A DNA stretch of 56,134 nucleotides from positions 1 through 56,134 of the forward strand of contig PLNO01000031.1 in assembly GCA_003141795.1 (NCBI GenBank). The letters are read 5' to 3'. This DNA comes from Spirochaetaceae bacterium (GTDB lineage Bacteria; Spirochaetota; Spirochaetia; SZUA-6; Fen-1364). Both the position numbers and the translations under genes were made by a program. Of the stretch, positions 42,500 to 52,376 are shown piece after piece (positions within the stretch are counted from its first letter, which is position 1; every line of letters starts with the position of its first letter). The notes under the pieces are model-generated. The model was given only the letters and a program-made list of their open reading frames with translations, ran no database searches and was not told where the DNA came from.

Positions 42500-43510
42500 A
42501 TGAAGACCACGGAAACCCGGTACGGAACGGCCCCCGACGGCAGCGCAGTGAAGCTCTACACGCTTTCGACTTCAGCCGGGGCGCGCATGAGCGCCATCAG
42601 CTACGGGGCCACTCTCACCGCGGTGGAGATGCCGGACCGGGCCGGGAAGGTGGGCAGCGTCATGCTGAGCCACCACTCCATGGAAGAGTACGCGAAGAAC
42701 ACCGAGTTCTTCGGCGCGTTCGTCGGCAGGTTCGCCAACCGCATCAGCGGCGGAAGGTTCACGCTGGACGGGAGGGAGTACACCCTCGCCCGCAACGACG
42801 GCGCCAACCATATCCACGGCGGGCTGCGCGGCTTCGACAAGATCGTGTGGTCGGGCAGGCTCTTCAAGAAGGGCGATGCGGCGGGCATCCGCTGGACAGG
42901 CACCAGCGCGGACGGTGACGAGGGGTATCCCGGGCGGCTCAAGGTGACGATGGAATACCTCCTCACGGAGCGCAACGAGCTCTCCTTCGAATACTGGGCG
43001 GAAACCAACCAGCCCACACCGGTGAACCTCACCAACCATTCCTACTGGAATCTCGCCGGCGCGGGAACGATCCTCGACCAGGATATCTCCTTCAATTGCC
43101 CCTTCTACCTGCCCTCGACGTCGGAGCTGATCCCGACGGGTGAAGTGCTGAAGACGGCGGGAACGCCGTTCGATTTCAGCTCCGCAAAGAGGATTGGGAG
43201 GGACATCGCCTCGGTGCCGGGGGGGTACGACCACTGCCTCGTCATCGGCAAGACGGCCGGGACCCTCGGCCTGGCCTGCACCGCGCACGACCCGGTTTCC
43301 GGCAGGACGATGCGGGTGTCAACGACCAAGCCCGGTATCCAGTTCTACACCGGGAACTTCCTCACCGGCGACGAGCACCCCCGTCACGGAGGGTTCTGTC
43401 TGGAGACGCAGCATTTCCCCGACGCGCCGAACAGGGGCCATTTCCCCTCCAGCATCCTCCGGCCGGGGGAGGTCTACCATCACAGGACCGTGCACGAGTT
43501 CTCCGCATGA
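42500..43510 (+). CDS. galM: Aldose 1-epimerase (mutarotase)
   Basis: 336 residues, GAGGAGCAGG before the ATG. It interconverts alpha and beta anomers of free aldoses so that isomerases get the right form. Typical motifs: FVGRFANRISGGRFTLDG, NHIHGGLRGFDK, NLTNHSYWNLAG with a catalytic His, GGYDHCLVIG and the catalytic Glu in CLETQHFPDAPN. Length is normal. Eleven bases after the isomerase-like gene and upstream of araA. Substrate breadth is usually wide; the symbol marks the family. Confidence 0.93.
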   Translation: MKTTETRYGTAPDGSAVKLYTLSTSAGARMSAISYGATLTAVEMPDRAGKVGSVMLSHHSMEEYAKNTEFFGAFVGRFANRISGGRFTLDGREYTLARNDGANHIHGGLRGFDKIVWSGRLFKKGDAAGIRWTGTSADGDEGYPGRLKVTMEYLLTERNELSFEYWAETNQPTPVNLTNHSYWNLAGAGTILDQDISFNCPFYLPSTSELIPTGEVLKTAGTPFDFSSAKRIGRDIASVPGGYDHCLVIGKTAGTLGLACTAHDPVSGRTMRVSTTKPGIQFYTGNFLTGDEHPRHGGFCLETQHFPDAPNRGHFPSSILRPGEVYHHRTVHEFSA

Positions 43511-43587
43511 TCCGCGACTGATCGAAAACTCCCTCTTCCCGGCAAGGGGCATCCAGGGTTACAGTCAGTGACGAAGGAGAGGGAACC

Positions 43588-45093
43588 ATGATCGATCTGA
43601 AACAGCGTGAGGTGTGGTTTGTCACCGGGAGCCAGTCCTTGTACGGCAAGGAGGCCCTCGACAAGGTGGGGGAGCACTCCCGCGAGATAGCGCGCGGGCT
43701 TTCGGAATCCCCCTCCATTCCCGTCAAGGTCGTGTTCAAACCCATCGTGACCTCATCCGATGGAATCCTCGACCTCTGCCGGGAGGCGAACAGCGCCAAG
43801 AGCTGCGTCGGCCTGATCACCTGGATGCATACGTTCTCCCCCGCAAAGATGTGGATCGCGGGTCTCTCCATCCTCACGAAACCCTTCGTCCACCTGCACA
43901 CCCAGTACAACAGGGACATCCCCTGGGCGAGCATCGACATGGACTTCATGAACCTCAACCAGTCGGCACATGGCGACCGCGAGTTCGGCTTCATCGGCGC
44001 GCGCCTGCGCAAGGAGCGCAAGATCGTCGTCGGGCATTGGCGGGAGAAGGACGTGCAGGAGGAGCTCGGCGAATGGGCGCGGGTGGCCTGCGGGTGGGAC
44101 GAATGGCAGGGCCTCCGCGTCGCACGGTTCGGTGACAACATGCGCGAGGTCGCCGTGACAGAGGGCGACAAGGTGGAAGCCCAGATCAAGTTCGGCTACG
44201 CGGTGCACGGGTTCGGCATCGGCGATCTCGTCGACCGATTCGGCAGCCTCACCGACGCCGAGGTGGACACGCTGCTCAAGGCCTATGACGCGGAGTACAC
44301 CGTCGCCCCCGAGCTGCGCGCCGGCGGCGCTCGGCGCGCCGACCTTCGTGAGTCCGCGCGGATCGAGCTCGCCATGCGTCATTTCCTCGAGGAGGGAAGG
44401 TTCAAGGCCTTCTCGACGAGCTTCGAGGATCTGCACGGCATGGCGCAACTGCCCGGGCTCGCCGTGCAGAGGCTCATGGCGGACGGGTACGGGTTCGGCG
44501 GTGAAGGGGACTGGAAAACCGCTGCCCTCGTGCGCGCCATGAAGGTGATGGCCTCGGGACTGCCGGGCGGCAATTCGTTCATGGAGGACTACACCTACCA
44601 CCTCGATCCCTCGGGTCCGAAGGTGCTCGGCGCGCACATGCTCGAGGTATGCCCGACGATAGCGCACGGCAAGCCCTCGCTGGAGATGCACCCGCTGGGC
44701 ATCGGTGGAAAAGCGGATCCCGCCCGACTCGTGTTCACCTCGGCCACGGGACCCGCCCTGAACGTGTCCATCATCGACATGGGGACGAGGTTCCGTATGA
44801 TCGTCAACGAGGTGGACGTGGTCACCCCCGATGCCGCGCTGCCCAAGCTCCCCGTTGCCCGTGCGCTCTGGGTGCCCCGGCCCAACCTGAAGGTGGGGGC
44901 AGGCGCGTGGATCCTCGCGGGCGGCGCCCATCACTCGGGCTTCAGCCAGGCGCTCACCGCCCAGCACATGGAGGACTTCGCCGCCATGGCAGGGATCGAA
45001 TGCGTCGTCATCGACGCGAAGACCGACCTCTCCCAGCTCAGGAAGGAGCTGCGGTGGAACGCGGCCTACTGGCACCTCGCTCAGGGGGTGTGA
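43588..45093 (+). CDS. araA: L-arabinose isomerase
   Basis: 501 residues, the usual AraA length (500 in E. coli), with GAAGGAGAGGG before the ATG. Converts L-arabinose to L-ribulose with Mn2+. All four metal/catalytic residues align in number with the E. coli enzyme: Glu306 (GGEGDW), Glu333 ([10 protein letters not shown]), His350 (GAHMLEVCP) and the C-terminal histidine pair in GGAHHSG (448-449). The start [12 protein letters not shown] is canonical. Last gene of the deoR2 operon; its 3' end overlaps the convergent radA by 13 bases. araB-like activity may come from the FGGY kinase upstream; araD is missing here. Confidence 0.97.
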   Translation: MIDLKQREVWFVTGSQSLYGKEALDKVGEHSREIARGLSESPSIPVKVVFKPIVTSSDGILDLCREANSAKSCVGLITWMHTFSPAKMWIAGLSILTKPFVHLHTQYNRDIPWASIDMDFMNLNQSAHGDREFGFIGARLRKERKIVVGHWREKDVQEELGEWARVACGWDEWQGLRVARFGDNMREVAVTEGDKVEAQIKFGYAVHGFGIGDLVDRFGSLTDAEVDTLLKAYDAEYTVAPELRAGGARRADLRESARIELAMRHFLEEGRFKAFSTSFEDLHGMAQLPGLAVQRLMADGYGFGGEGDWKTAALVRAMKVMASGLPGGNSFMEDYTYHLDPSGPKVLGAHMLEVCPTIAHGKPSLEMHPLGIGGKADPARLVFTSATGPALNVSIIDMGTRFRMIVNEVDVVTPDAALPKLPVARALWVPRPNLKVGAGAWILAGGAHHSGFSQALTAQHMEDFAAMAGIECVVIDAKTDLSQLRKELRWNAAYWHLAQGV

Positions 45094-46499
45094 TCAGGGC
45101 CGTCCGACTTCGGTGACCGGGCGAAGGCGGCGCGCACCGCCTCCTTCGCGCTGGCCACGCCGGTGAAAGAGATCGATTCGACCTTTTCGGCGTCCGCGGG
45201 GGTTGCGGCCGTGCCCGGCGCGGCTGCCGCGGGACCGATGAGGGACGTGAATCCCAGGTCCCGGCATGCCCGCTGCCGCTTTTCAAGTCCGGGAACGGGG
45301 CGCACTTCACCGGTGAGGCTCACCTCGCCAATGACGGCGAGCCCGACCGGAAGCGGCGCCCCGGTCCGGGCCGAATGCAGAGCCAGTGCGAGGGGGAGCT
45401 CCACTCCGACCTCCGCGATGCGGATCCCTCCCGCCACGTTCACGTAGATGTCGTGCTCCGCCAGATGGAGGCCGAGGTGCTTTTCCAGGACCGCGGCCAT
45501 GCGCGCGACCCTGCCCGCGTCGATCCTGTCGGAGTAGATCCTGCTGATCCCGCTTTTCGCGGGGACCGTGAGCGCCTGGATCTCCACGAGGAGCGCCCGT
45601 GAGCCCTCGAACACCGGTGCGATGGCGACCCCCGCCGGGATCTCCCCGTCCCGCGCGGTGAGGAAGAGGCTCGACGCGTCGGCCACCTCGGCGAGGCCCG
45701 TCTCCGTCATGCGGAAGAAGCCGATCTCGTCCACAGAGCCGAACCTGTTCTTGACCGCCTGCAGCGTGCGCACCTCGGCGCTCGCCTCCTCGAAGGCGAG
45801 CACGGTGTCCACGAGATGCTCCACGAGCTTCGGTCCCGCTATGGTCCCTTCCTTGGTGACGTGGGCGACGAGGAGGAGCCCCGAACCCCGGGATCTCGCC
45901 CATTCGACGAGCTCCTGCGTGCAGATCTTGATCTGGTTCACGGTCCCCGGCAGCGCGTTCACCTCCCGGGTGTACAGCGTCTGCAGCGAGTCGATGATGA
46001 CGAGCACCGGCTTCACCTGCTGGAGCACCTGCATGATGGCGGTGAGCTCGGTCTCAGCGAGCACTTCGATGCGCTCCGAGGAGACGTTGATGCGGTCGGC
46101 GCGCATGCGCAGCTGCCCGGGTGATTCCTCCCCCGAGACGTACAGGCTCCTCCCCGCCGTTGCCATGCTGGATGCGAGCTGCAGCATGAGCGTGGACTTG
46201 CCGATGCCCGGCTCGCCGCCCACCAGAACGGAGGAGCCGCGCATCAGCCCACCGCCGAGCACCCTGTTCATCTCCGCAATGCCCGTGTCCATGCGCATGC
46301 CGTCCCGGGTCTCGATGGAGGACAGGGGGATGGGCAGAGCGGAAGGTGTATCCTTCACCGCAGAGCTTCGGGTCGGGGCCACCGCGATGGGGACCTCCGT
46401 GAAGCTGTTCCACGTGCCGCATTCCGGGCACCTGCCCAGCCAGCGCGGCTCCTGATGTCCGCACCCCGAGCACTCGAAGAGGTTTTTCGACTTGGACAC
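45081..46499 (-). CDS. radA: DNA repair protein RadA
   Basis: 472 residues starting at a GTG (46499) with GGAGGTGA seven bases upstream. RadA/Sms is a RecA-like branch-migration helicase in recombinational repair. Domains in order: C4 zinc finger Cys10-Cys13-Cys24-Cys27, Walker [10 protein letters not shown] (95-103), the RadA-specific KNRFG (250-254), and a C-terminal Lon-protease-like domain (about 280-450). Only the last 20 or so residues seem variable. Convergent with araA with overlapping ends. Confidence 0.97.
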   Translation of the reverse strand: MSKSKNLFECSGCGHQEPRWLGRCPECGTWNSFTEVPIAVAPTRSSAVKDTPSALPIPLSSIETRDGMRMDTGIAEMNRVLGGGLMRGSSVLVGGEPGIGKSTLMLQLASSMATAGRSLYVSGEESPGQLRMRADRINVSSERIEVLAETELTAIMQVLQQVKPVLVIIDSLQTLYTREVNALPGTVNQIKICTQELVEWARSRGSGLLLVAHVTKEGTIAGPKLVEHLVDTVLAFEEASAEVRTLQAVKNRFGSVDEIGFFRMTETGLAEVADASSLFLTARDGEIPAGVAIAPVFEGSRALLVEIQALTVPAKSGISRIYSDRIDAGRVARMAAVLEKHLGLHLAEHDIYVNVAGGIRIAEVGVELPLALALHSARTGAPLPVGLAVIGEVSLTGEVRPVPGLEKRQRACRDLGFTSLIGPAAAAPGTAATPADAEKVESISFTGVASAKEAVRAAFARSPKSDGPDHTP

Positions 46500-46542
46500 C
46501 GGCGCTCACCTCCGCCCTGAGGATACCAGCCTTCGGGGGCTG

Positions 46543-46571
46543 TTGTCTCCCCGCACTGTCCGTACTATGAT
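46543..46571 (+). promoter_or_regulatory. Candidate promoter of the 46593 gene
   Basis: TTGTCT (46543-46548), 17 bases, TATGAT (46566-46571). The short leader carries AGGAA before the ATG at 46593. Confidence 0.45.
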
Positions 46572-46592
46572 CCCCACGCAGGAAATGCGGGC

Positions 46593-48509
46593 ATGAAGAT
46601 CGTCCAACCAGACTCTCGAAGCATCAGGATCACCTCGGATTCCGGCGTGCCCTTCCGCATCCCCTACCGCTTCTTCTTGAACGGCTTCGAGCGCCCGGCG
46701 GAGAGCATTGTGCTCACCGCCCCGTCAGGGAAGGCGGGCGTCTTCGAGGTGCGCGCCTTTTTCCTGTTCGGCGAGGTACGGGACAGGATCTCCTCCGACG
46801 CCAACGGGATCACGATCGACCGCACCTGGTCGGTGAAGACCCCGGGCGCCGTCCACCTCTCCTTCCACACGGAGTTCGAGCCGCGGGAGGACGTTCGCTG
46901 CTTCTTCCCGGGTGTCCAGGCCGTGCAGGGCATGCCTGCGGAGCCGCTCTCGTTCCTCGCGGAAAAGACGAGCTACCCGGGGTCGGTGGTCGTGGCGCTG
47001 GGGCGCAACAGCGTCCTCCTCTTCACCGGCTCCCCCGTGCGCGAGAAGCACCCGGCGGGGATCGGCATCAGCACGACCGACATCGAGGACGAGCCTGCCC
47101 GTCTCTGCGTGGAGCTGCGCTTCCCCGGCATCGAGCAGCCGTCCGGACGCATCGGCCCCCGTCCGCCCGACGAAGAGACGGCGGAAGACCAGACGATCGA
47201 GTCGCCGGGAAGCCTGGAGCTCTCCCATAAGCTCTTCTTCGCCTTCGCGAAGACGGAGGAGATCCTCCTCCGCGGCGCCGCTGCCGCAGCGGGAAGGCTC
47301 CTTCCTCCGGCCGCCCCGAAATCGTCGACCGAACGGTCGGTGGACATTGCACGGCTTTCGGAGGCGCTGCAGTCCTGCCTCTCCACCCATCTCTATCAGA
47401 AGGACGGGGTCGCGGGGATGCGGGAGACGCCGAACAGCCAGTGGCTCTCCGCATCGGCCGGCGTCGGCTGCGCTATAGCACTGCGCAGGCTCTTCCCCGA
47501 CGATGCGCGTCTCCTCGAGCTCAGCCTGCGCCTGGCGGACTTCGCCCTCAAGGGGCAGCTCCCGTCGGGCTTCTTCTATGAGAGCTTCGACACGGGGACG
47601 GGGGAATGGCACGGGGTGAGGGGCCAGGCGCACCGCACGCTCCTCTCCGTGGGCCAGTCGTCGCGGATCGCCGCGCTCCTCCTGGAGCTTGCCGACGACC
47701 TGGCGGAGAAGGGCTCCCCGCACGAGAAATATTTCCTGGCGGGGCTGCGGTTCGTCGAATCGTTCCTCGACGAAAAGGGAAAGCTCAGCATGCCGGGGCC
47801 CCTCCACCAGCCCGGCTCTCGGACGCCGATAGCGGAGCACCCCGAGCAGATCGCCGGGCTCGAGCTGTACTTCCCGCTCGTCCGGGTCCTCGCCCGCACG
47901 GGGAAGGACCGGTACAAGAAGGCGATGGACCTCCTTGTGAAGCGCTTCTCCACGCTGAGCTGGGACCCGCTCCTGCCGCCGGCGTCGCGTGAAAACCGCA
48001 GCCCTGACTCCGCCGGCGCCCTCGTGGCCGCCGGCCTGTTCGTGCGGATGCGGGCGCGCGGCTACAAGCCGGTCGAGCCTCCGGTGAGCACGGCCGCCGC
48101 CGCGGCCGCGCGGGCCAATGAAAGCACGCGACTGTTCGTCTCCCTCGTCGCGCCCTGGGTGCGGATGCATCCTGAAGGGGAGGCGGAGAGCCTGTCCTTC
48201 TCCGGGACCATCGTCGACTCCTTCGTGCGACAGCGCCTCCTGTTCGCCGGGTATGAGACCGCCTGCCTCCTGCTCGAGCTCGGGCGGCTCACCACCGACA
48301 CCGCGGTGCGGTCCATCGTGAGGACGCTGGCCCGACTCTGCCTCTCCTCGACGCGCTCCGCGCCGCTCGGGACCGCATTCCTCCAGCACACGAACTGGGA
48401 CGATGAGGGCAAGACGGGGAGGGGGAGACGCGGACCCGTGGACTCCCGCCGTCTGGCGACGGAGATCCTCAACGGCCTGCGGATCAACGACGAGTTCCCG
48501 AAGGTGTAG
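46593..48509 (+). CDS. Unrecognised 638-residue protein, possible alpha/alpha-toroid
   Basis: I do not recognise a family. The N-terminal 190 residues look beta-rich (alternating short hydrophobic strands, e.g. VHLSFHTEFEP). Residues about 260-620 are mostly amphipathic helices with repeated LRLADFALKG, LLLELADDL and VRTLARLCL-like stretches, which recalls six-hairpin glycosidase or cellobiose-epimerase-like barrels; GFFYESFDTGTGEW and AEHPEQIAGLELY could be substrate-facing loops. No signal peptide or membrane helix, so cytoplasmic. It is flanked by radA (divergent) and nadE (convergent), so context says little. A sugar-active role is only a guess. Confidence 0.7.
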   Translation: MKIVQPDSRSIRITSDSGVPFRIPYRFFLNGFERPAESIVLTAPSGKAGVFEVRAFFLFGEVRDRISSDANGITIDRTWSVKTPGAVHLSFHTEFEPREDVRCFFPGVQAVQGMPAEPLSFLAEKTSYPGSVVVALGRNSVLLFTGSPVREKHPAGIGISTTDIEDEPARLCVELRFPGIEQPSGRIGPRPPDEETAEDQTIESPGSLELSHKLFFAFAKTEEILLRGAAAAAGRLLPPAAPKSSTERSVDIARLSEALQSCLSTHLYQKDGVAGMRETPNSQWLSASAGVGCAIALRRLFPDDARLLELSLRLADFALKGQLPSGFFYESFDTGTGEWHGVRGQAHRTLLSVGQSSRIAALLLELADDLAEKGSPHEKYFLAGLRFVESFLDEKGKLSMPGPLHQPGSRTPIAEHPEQIAGLELYFPLVRVLARTGKDRYKKAMDLLVKRFSTLSWDPLLPPASRENRSPDSAGALVAAGLFVRMRARGYKPVEPPVSTAAAAAARANESTRLFVSLVAPWVRMHPEGEAESLSFSGTIVDSFVRQRLLFAGYETACLLLELGRLTTDTAVRSIVRTLARLCLSSTRSAPLGTAFLQHTNWDDEGKTGRGRRGPVDSRRLATEILNGLRINDEFPKV

Positions 48510-48512
48510 TTG

Positions 48513-48527
48513 CCGCGCTGTCCGCGG
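48513..48527. repeat. Short GC-rich palindrome between convergent genes
   Basis: CCGCG-CTGTC-CGCGG in the 22-base gap between the 46593 gene and nadE, followed by CGGGC as in the units at 5501-5545. Confidence 0.4.
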
Positions 48528-48531
48528 CGGG

Positions 48532-50166
48532 CTATAGCACCTTCCGTGCGATCGGAATGCGCCGGCCCGTGCCGAACGCCTTGGGCGACACCTTGAGCAC
48601 CGGCGGCGCCTGCCTCCGCTTGTACTCCGCCTTCTCCACCATGGCGATCACCGAACGGACAAGCCCCGGCTCGAAGCCGGCCGCCGCGATCTGGTCCGCG
48701 GATTCGTTCTGCACGAGGAACCTTTCGAGGATCGCGTCCAGCGTCTCGTACGGCGGGAGGGAGTCCTGGTCGGTCTGGTTGGGACGCAGCTCCGCCGAGG
48801 GGGCTTTGCTGATGATCGCCTCGGGGATGATCGGGCTTCGCGCATTGATGGCCCGGGCCACGGCGTAGACCTGCACCTTCAGGAGGTCTCCGATCACCGC
48901 AAGCCCGCCGCTCATGTCTCCGTACAGCGTGCAGTACCCCGTGGCGAGCTCCGACTTGTTGCCGGTGGTGAGGAGCAGGGAGTTGAACTTGTTGGAGTAG
49001 GCCATGAGGAGTGTGCCGCGGATGCGGGCCTGGATGTTCTCCTCCGTGATGTCCGGCGGGCGATCCCCGAATACGGGGGCGAGGGTCGAGAGGAACGAGC
49101 CGAAGATCTGCTCGATGGAGAGGAGTTGAAGGGAAAGCCCCAGCGCGTTTGCCAGCGCCCGGGCATCGGCAACGCTTCCCTCCGAGGAGTAGCGGGAGGG
49201 AAGACCGAAGACCGCCACGCGGTCGGCCCCCAGCGCCTCCACGGCCAGTGCGGCGACCAGCGCTGAATCGATGCCGCCGGAAAGCCCGAGGTGGACCCGT
49301 GAAAATCCGCACTTGCGTACGTAGTCCTTGATCCCCAGCGCCAGCGCGCCTTCGATCTGCACGTTCTCGTCCCCGGGGAGCCTGACGAGCGGTCCCTTCG
49401 CCGTCGTGTCGACCACGGCGAGCTGCTCCTCGAACGGCTTGCCGAGGAAGACGAGCCCGCCCTGCGCCGAGGTGACCATCGACTGACCGTCGAAGATGAT
49501 GTTGTCATTTGCGCCGACTGTGTTCACGTAGACCACGGGGACTCCCGAGGTCTTTCCGATGCGTTCGAGGAGCCCCAGGCGGATCGCGGGCTTGCCCGCG
49601 TGGAAGGGCGAGGCGGACGGGGAAACGATGAGCGTTGCACCGGCATCCAGGAGCTCTGCCACGGGGTCCACCGGGTAGCGCAGGCCCGGAGCGGGCTCGC
49701 CCTCCCACCAAATGTCCTCGCAGATCGCGATGCCGATGCGTTCCCCGCCGAAGGAAACGACGGAGCGGGACTCGGCGCTCTCGAACCATCGCGCCTCGTC
49801 GAACACGTCGTACGTGGGGAGGAGGGTCTTTGCCTGCGTATGCAGGATCTTTCCCTCCGCAATGAGCGACGCCGCGTTGAGAAGCGCCTTGCCGGGCCGT
49901 CCCCTGTTCCTGTCCACGTAGCCGACGATGACGCCGATCCCGTGAGGGGCCCCGGCCTGGACGCGCCTCAAGGCCCTGAGGTTCTCCTCCACGAACAGGT
50001 CGTACTCCAACAGGTCCATCGGGGGATACCCGCAGAGGCAGAGCTCGGGAAAAACGGCCAGGGAAGCGCCGGCGGCTTTTGCCTCGACGGCGAAAGCGAT
50101 GACTTTTGCGCAGTTTCCTTCGAAGTCTCCGATAAGGGGATTGATCTGGGCACAGGCGACTTTCAT
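48532..50166 (-). CDS. nadE: NAD+ synthetase, glutamine-hydrolysing
   Basis: 544 residues, the two-domain form. The N-terminal nitrilase-like amidase has the triad Glu41 (FPELCLCGYPP), Lys113 (QAKTLLPTYD) and Cys149 (AICEDIWW) to release ammonia from glutamine. The C-terminal synthetase has the PP-loop SGGIDS (296-301) and later TTGNKSELATGYCTLYGDMSGG, with DSLPPYETLD near the end. It amidates nicotinic acid adenine dinucleotide to NAD+. The ATG lacks a strong ribosome site beyond GGAG. Divergent from the flavin oxidoreductase gene. Confidence 0.96.
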   Translation of the reverse strand: MKVACAQINPLIGDFEGNCAKVIAFAVEAKAAGASLAVFPELCLCGYPPMDLLEYDLFVEENLRALRRVQAGAPHGIGVIVGYVDRNRGRPGKALLNAASLIAEGKILHTQAKTLLPTYDVFDEARWFESAESRSVVSFGGERIGIAICEDIWWEGEPAPGLRYPVDPVAELLDAGATLIVSPSASPFHAGKPAIRLGLLERIGKTSGVPVVYVNTVGANDNIIFDGQSMVTSAQGGLVFLGKPFEEQLAVVDTTAKGPLVRLPGDENVQIEGALALGIKDYVRKCGFSRVHLGLSGGIDSALVAALAVEALGADRVAVFGLPSRYSSEGSVADARALANALGLSLQLLSIEQIFGSFLSTLAPVFGDRPPDITEENIQARIRGTLLMAYSNKFNSLLLTTGNKSELATGYCTLYGDMSGGLAVIGDLLKVQVYAVARAINARSPIIPEAIISKAPSAELRPNQTDQDSLPPYETLDAILERFLVQNESADQIAAAGFEPGLVRSVIAMVEKAEYKRRQAPPVLKVSPKAFGTGRRIPIARKVL

Positions 50167-50216
50167 GACGCGCTCCTCATGGGAGGAAATCTACCAGGGA
50201 AGGGGAGTGCTCTGCA

Positions 50217-50246
50217 ATGACGTTTCGCGCCGGGATTTCGTATATT
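50217..50246 (+). promoter_or_regulatory. Promoter of luciferase-like oxidoreductase, leaderless type
   Basis: ATGACG (50217-50222), 18 bases, TATATT (50241-50246), then six bases to the ATG at 50253. The upstream in-frame ATG at 50217 is part of the -35 box. Confidence 0.45.
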
Positions 50247-50252
50247 GGCTCG

Positions 50253-51290
50253 ATGGAAATAGGAGTCTATACGTTTGCCGACCTCATGCCGGACGTCCAC
50301 ACCGGGGTGAAAATCAGCCCCGCCCAGCGCCTGCGGGAAGTGGTGGAGGAGATCGAGCTTGCCGATCAGGTGGGCCTGGAGGTTTTCGGGCTGGGGGAGC
50401 ATCACCGCCCGGACTACACCGTTTCTGCACCCGCCGTGGTCCTGGCCGCGGCTGCCGAGCGCACCAGGCGGATCCGCCTGACAAGCGCCGTCTCGGTGTT
50501 GAGCTCCGATGACCCGGTGCGCGTCTACCAGGACTTCGCCACCCTCGACCTGCTCTCGGGCGGAAGGGCCGAGATCATGGCAGGGCGCGGTTCGTTCATC
50601 GAATCCTTCCCGCTCTTCGGGTACGACCTCGACGATTACGACGAGCTGTTCTCGGAGAAGCTCGACCTGCTGCTGGCGATCCGCGCGAGCGAGCGCGTCA
50701 CCTGGTCCGGCAGGTTGCGACCCCCGCTGTCGGGCCTCGGCGTGTACCCCCGTTCGCTTCAGGAGCCGATCCCGGTCTGGATCGCAGTCGGCGGCAGCCC
50801 CGAATCGGCTCAGCGGGCCGGGCAGCTCGGCCTCCCCATGGCGCTTGCCATCATCGGCGGAATGCCCGAGCGCTTCGCCCCGTTCATCCAGCTCTACAGG
50901 GAAGAAGCGGCCGCTGCGGGCCATTCACCGTCAGTTGCGCGCGTGAGCATCAACTCGCACGGGTACATCGCCGACACCACGCAGGCCGCACGGTCGGAAG
51001 GGTATCCGTACCTCGCCGCCACGATGAGCAGGCTCGGGAAAGAGCGGGGATGGCCTCCAATGACGCGGGGACAGTTCGAAGCGTCCGTGTCTCCCCGCGG
51101 CCACCTTCTCATGGGAAGCCCGCAGGAAGTGATCGACAAGATGCTCTTCGAGCACGAGGTCTTCACCTACGACCGTTTCCTCCTCCAGTTCAGCGTTGGC
51201 ACCATGCCGCATGACAAGATCATGCACTCCATCGAGCTCCTGGGAACGAAGGTCGCCCCCGCCGTGCGCAGGGAAACGGCGGCCGCATGA
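50253..51290 (+). CDS. LLM-class flavin-dependent oxidoreductase
   Basis: 345 residues from the ATG at 50253 ([11 protein letters not shown]), the start that fits the family; a start at 50217 would add 12 residues. Bacterial-luciferase-like TIM barrel using FMN or F420: [49 protein letters not shown] and [15 protein letters not shown] are typical. Probably a flavin-dependent monooxygenase or dehydrogenase of unknown substrate. Its stop overlaps the start of the Old Yellow Enzyme gene (ATGA), so two flavoproteins are coupled. Confidence 0.88.
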   Translation: MEIGVYTFADLMPDVHTGVKISPAQRLREVVEEIELADQVGLEVFGLGEHHRPDYTVSAPAVVLAAAAERTRRIRLTSAVSVLSSDDPVRVYQDFATLDLLSGGRAEIMAGRGSFIESFPLFGYDLDDYDELFSEKLDLLLAIRASERVTWSGRLRPPLSGLGVYPRSLQEPIPVWIAVGGSPESAQRAGQLGLPMALAIIGGMPERFAPFIQLYREEAAAAGHSPSVARVSINSHGYIADTTQAARSEGYPYLAATMSRLGKERGWPPMTRGQFEASVSPRGHLLMGSPQEVIDKMLFEHEVFTYDRFLLQFSVGTMPHDKIMHSIELLGTKVAPAVRRETAAA

Positions 51291-52345
51291 CGATCTTCGA
51301 GCCGCTTTCCCTCGGCACCCTCGAGCTGCCCAACCGCATCGTGATGGCCCCGATGACGCGCAACAGGGCCGAGGGTACCGTCCCCTCGGAAATGGCGGTG
51401 GTCCACTACGCGGCGCGCTCGAGCGCCGGGCTCATCGTCACCGAAGCGACGCAGGTGTCGGCACGCGGGCAGGGATCGCCCGACACGCCGGGGATCCATT
51501 CGGACGAGCAGGCAGCCGCATGGCGCCGCGTCACCGACGCCGTGCACGGTGAAGGCGGGCGCATCTTCATCCAGCTCTCCCATGCCGGCAGGTTGTCCCA
51601 TTCCGACTTTCACGGCATGCCCCCCGCGGCCCCTTCGGCTGTCGCGCCCGTCGGATTCATACGAACCCCCCGCGGGGTGAAGCAGTACGAAACGCCGTGG
51701 GTCCCCACCACGGCCGAGGTGCCTCTCCTCGTGGAGGAGTTCGCTGCCGCTGCCCGGCGTGCGCGGGTGGCGGGGTTCGAGGGGGTCGTGATTCACGGCG
51801 GGAACGGGTTCCTCGTCGACCAGTTCCTCCAGTCGGGCACGAACCAGAGGACGGACCGATACGGTGGCAGCGTGGAAAACCGTACGAGATTCGCTTTGGA
51901 AGTCGTCGAAGCCGTCACCGGCGTATTCGACAGGGCTGTCACCGGGTTCACCATATCCCCAGGGGGCAACCACAAGGGCATCAGGGACGACACTCCCTTG
52001 GAGACGTTCACGCATGCGGCCCGGGCGTTGGATCAGCAGGGGTTGGGGATCCTCCACGTGCTCGAGCAACCGATCAATGACGTGAGCCCCACGCGCCTGA
52101 TGAGGGAATGCTTCCGCGGCGTTCTCATGTCGAGCGAGGGTTATACGCGCGACAGCGCGGAGGAGGCGCTGCAGGCGGGGCTCGCCGACCTTATCGCTTT
52201 CGGCCGCGCATTCACGGCGAACCCGGATCTCGTGGAGAGGTTGCGCTCCAATGCGCGGCTCGCCCTCGCGGATCCCAAGACGTTTTACAGCGGAGGCGCC
52301 GCAGGCTACATCGACAACCTGGTCGCCCCCGGCACTTCGCGTTGA
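51287..52345 (+). CDS. NADH:flavin oxidoreductase, Old Yellow Enzyme family
   Basis: 352 residues. FMN TIM barrel: [24 protein letters not shown], the active-site His/Asn pair in [13 protein letters not shown], and [12 protein letters not shown]. Members (NemA, YqjM) reduce activated C=C bonds, nitrate esters or quinones with NAD(P)H. Single-domain short form without an iron-sulfur domain. Coupled to the luciferase-like gene through an ATGA overlap, suggesting a joint detoxifying or redox role. Confidence 0.92.
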   Translation: MTIFEPLSLGTLELPNRIVMAPMTRNRAEGTVPSEMAVVHYAARSSAGLIVTEATQVSARGQGSPDTPGIHSDEQAAAWRRVTDAVHGEGGRIFIQLSHAGRLSHSDFHGMPPAAPSAVAPVGFIRTPRGVKQYETPWVPTTAEVPLLVEEFAAAARRARVAGFEGVVIHGGNGFLVDQFLQSGTNQRTDRYGGSVENRTRFALEVVEAVTGVFDRAVTGFTISPGGNHKGIRDDTPLETFTHAARALDQQGLGILHVLEQPINDVSPTRLMRECFRGVLMSSEGYTRDSAEEALQAGLADLIAFGRAFTANPDLVERLRSNARLALADPKTFYSGGAAGYIDNLVAPGTSR

Positions 52346-52371
52346 CCCGCGCTCCCCGCCTGAGCTACTAT
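52342..52371 (+). promoter_or_regulatory. Promoter of SDR-like gene, leaderless type
   Basis: TTGACC (52342-52347), 18 bases, TACTAT (52366-52371), five bases, ATG at 52377. No ribosome site is possible on such a transcript. Confidence 0.45.
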
Positions 52372-52376
52372 GTGCC

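Noticed and set aside
46725..48389. Long minus-strand open frame inside the unrecognised 46593 gene
   Set aside because: Arg/Glu/Gly-rich antisense composition; the plus strand has a promoter, ribosome site and protein-like residue pattern.
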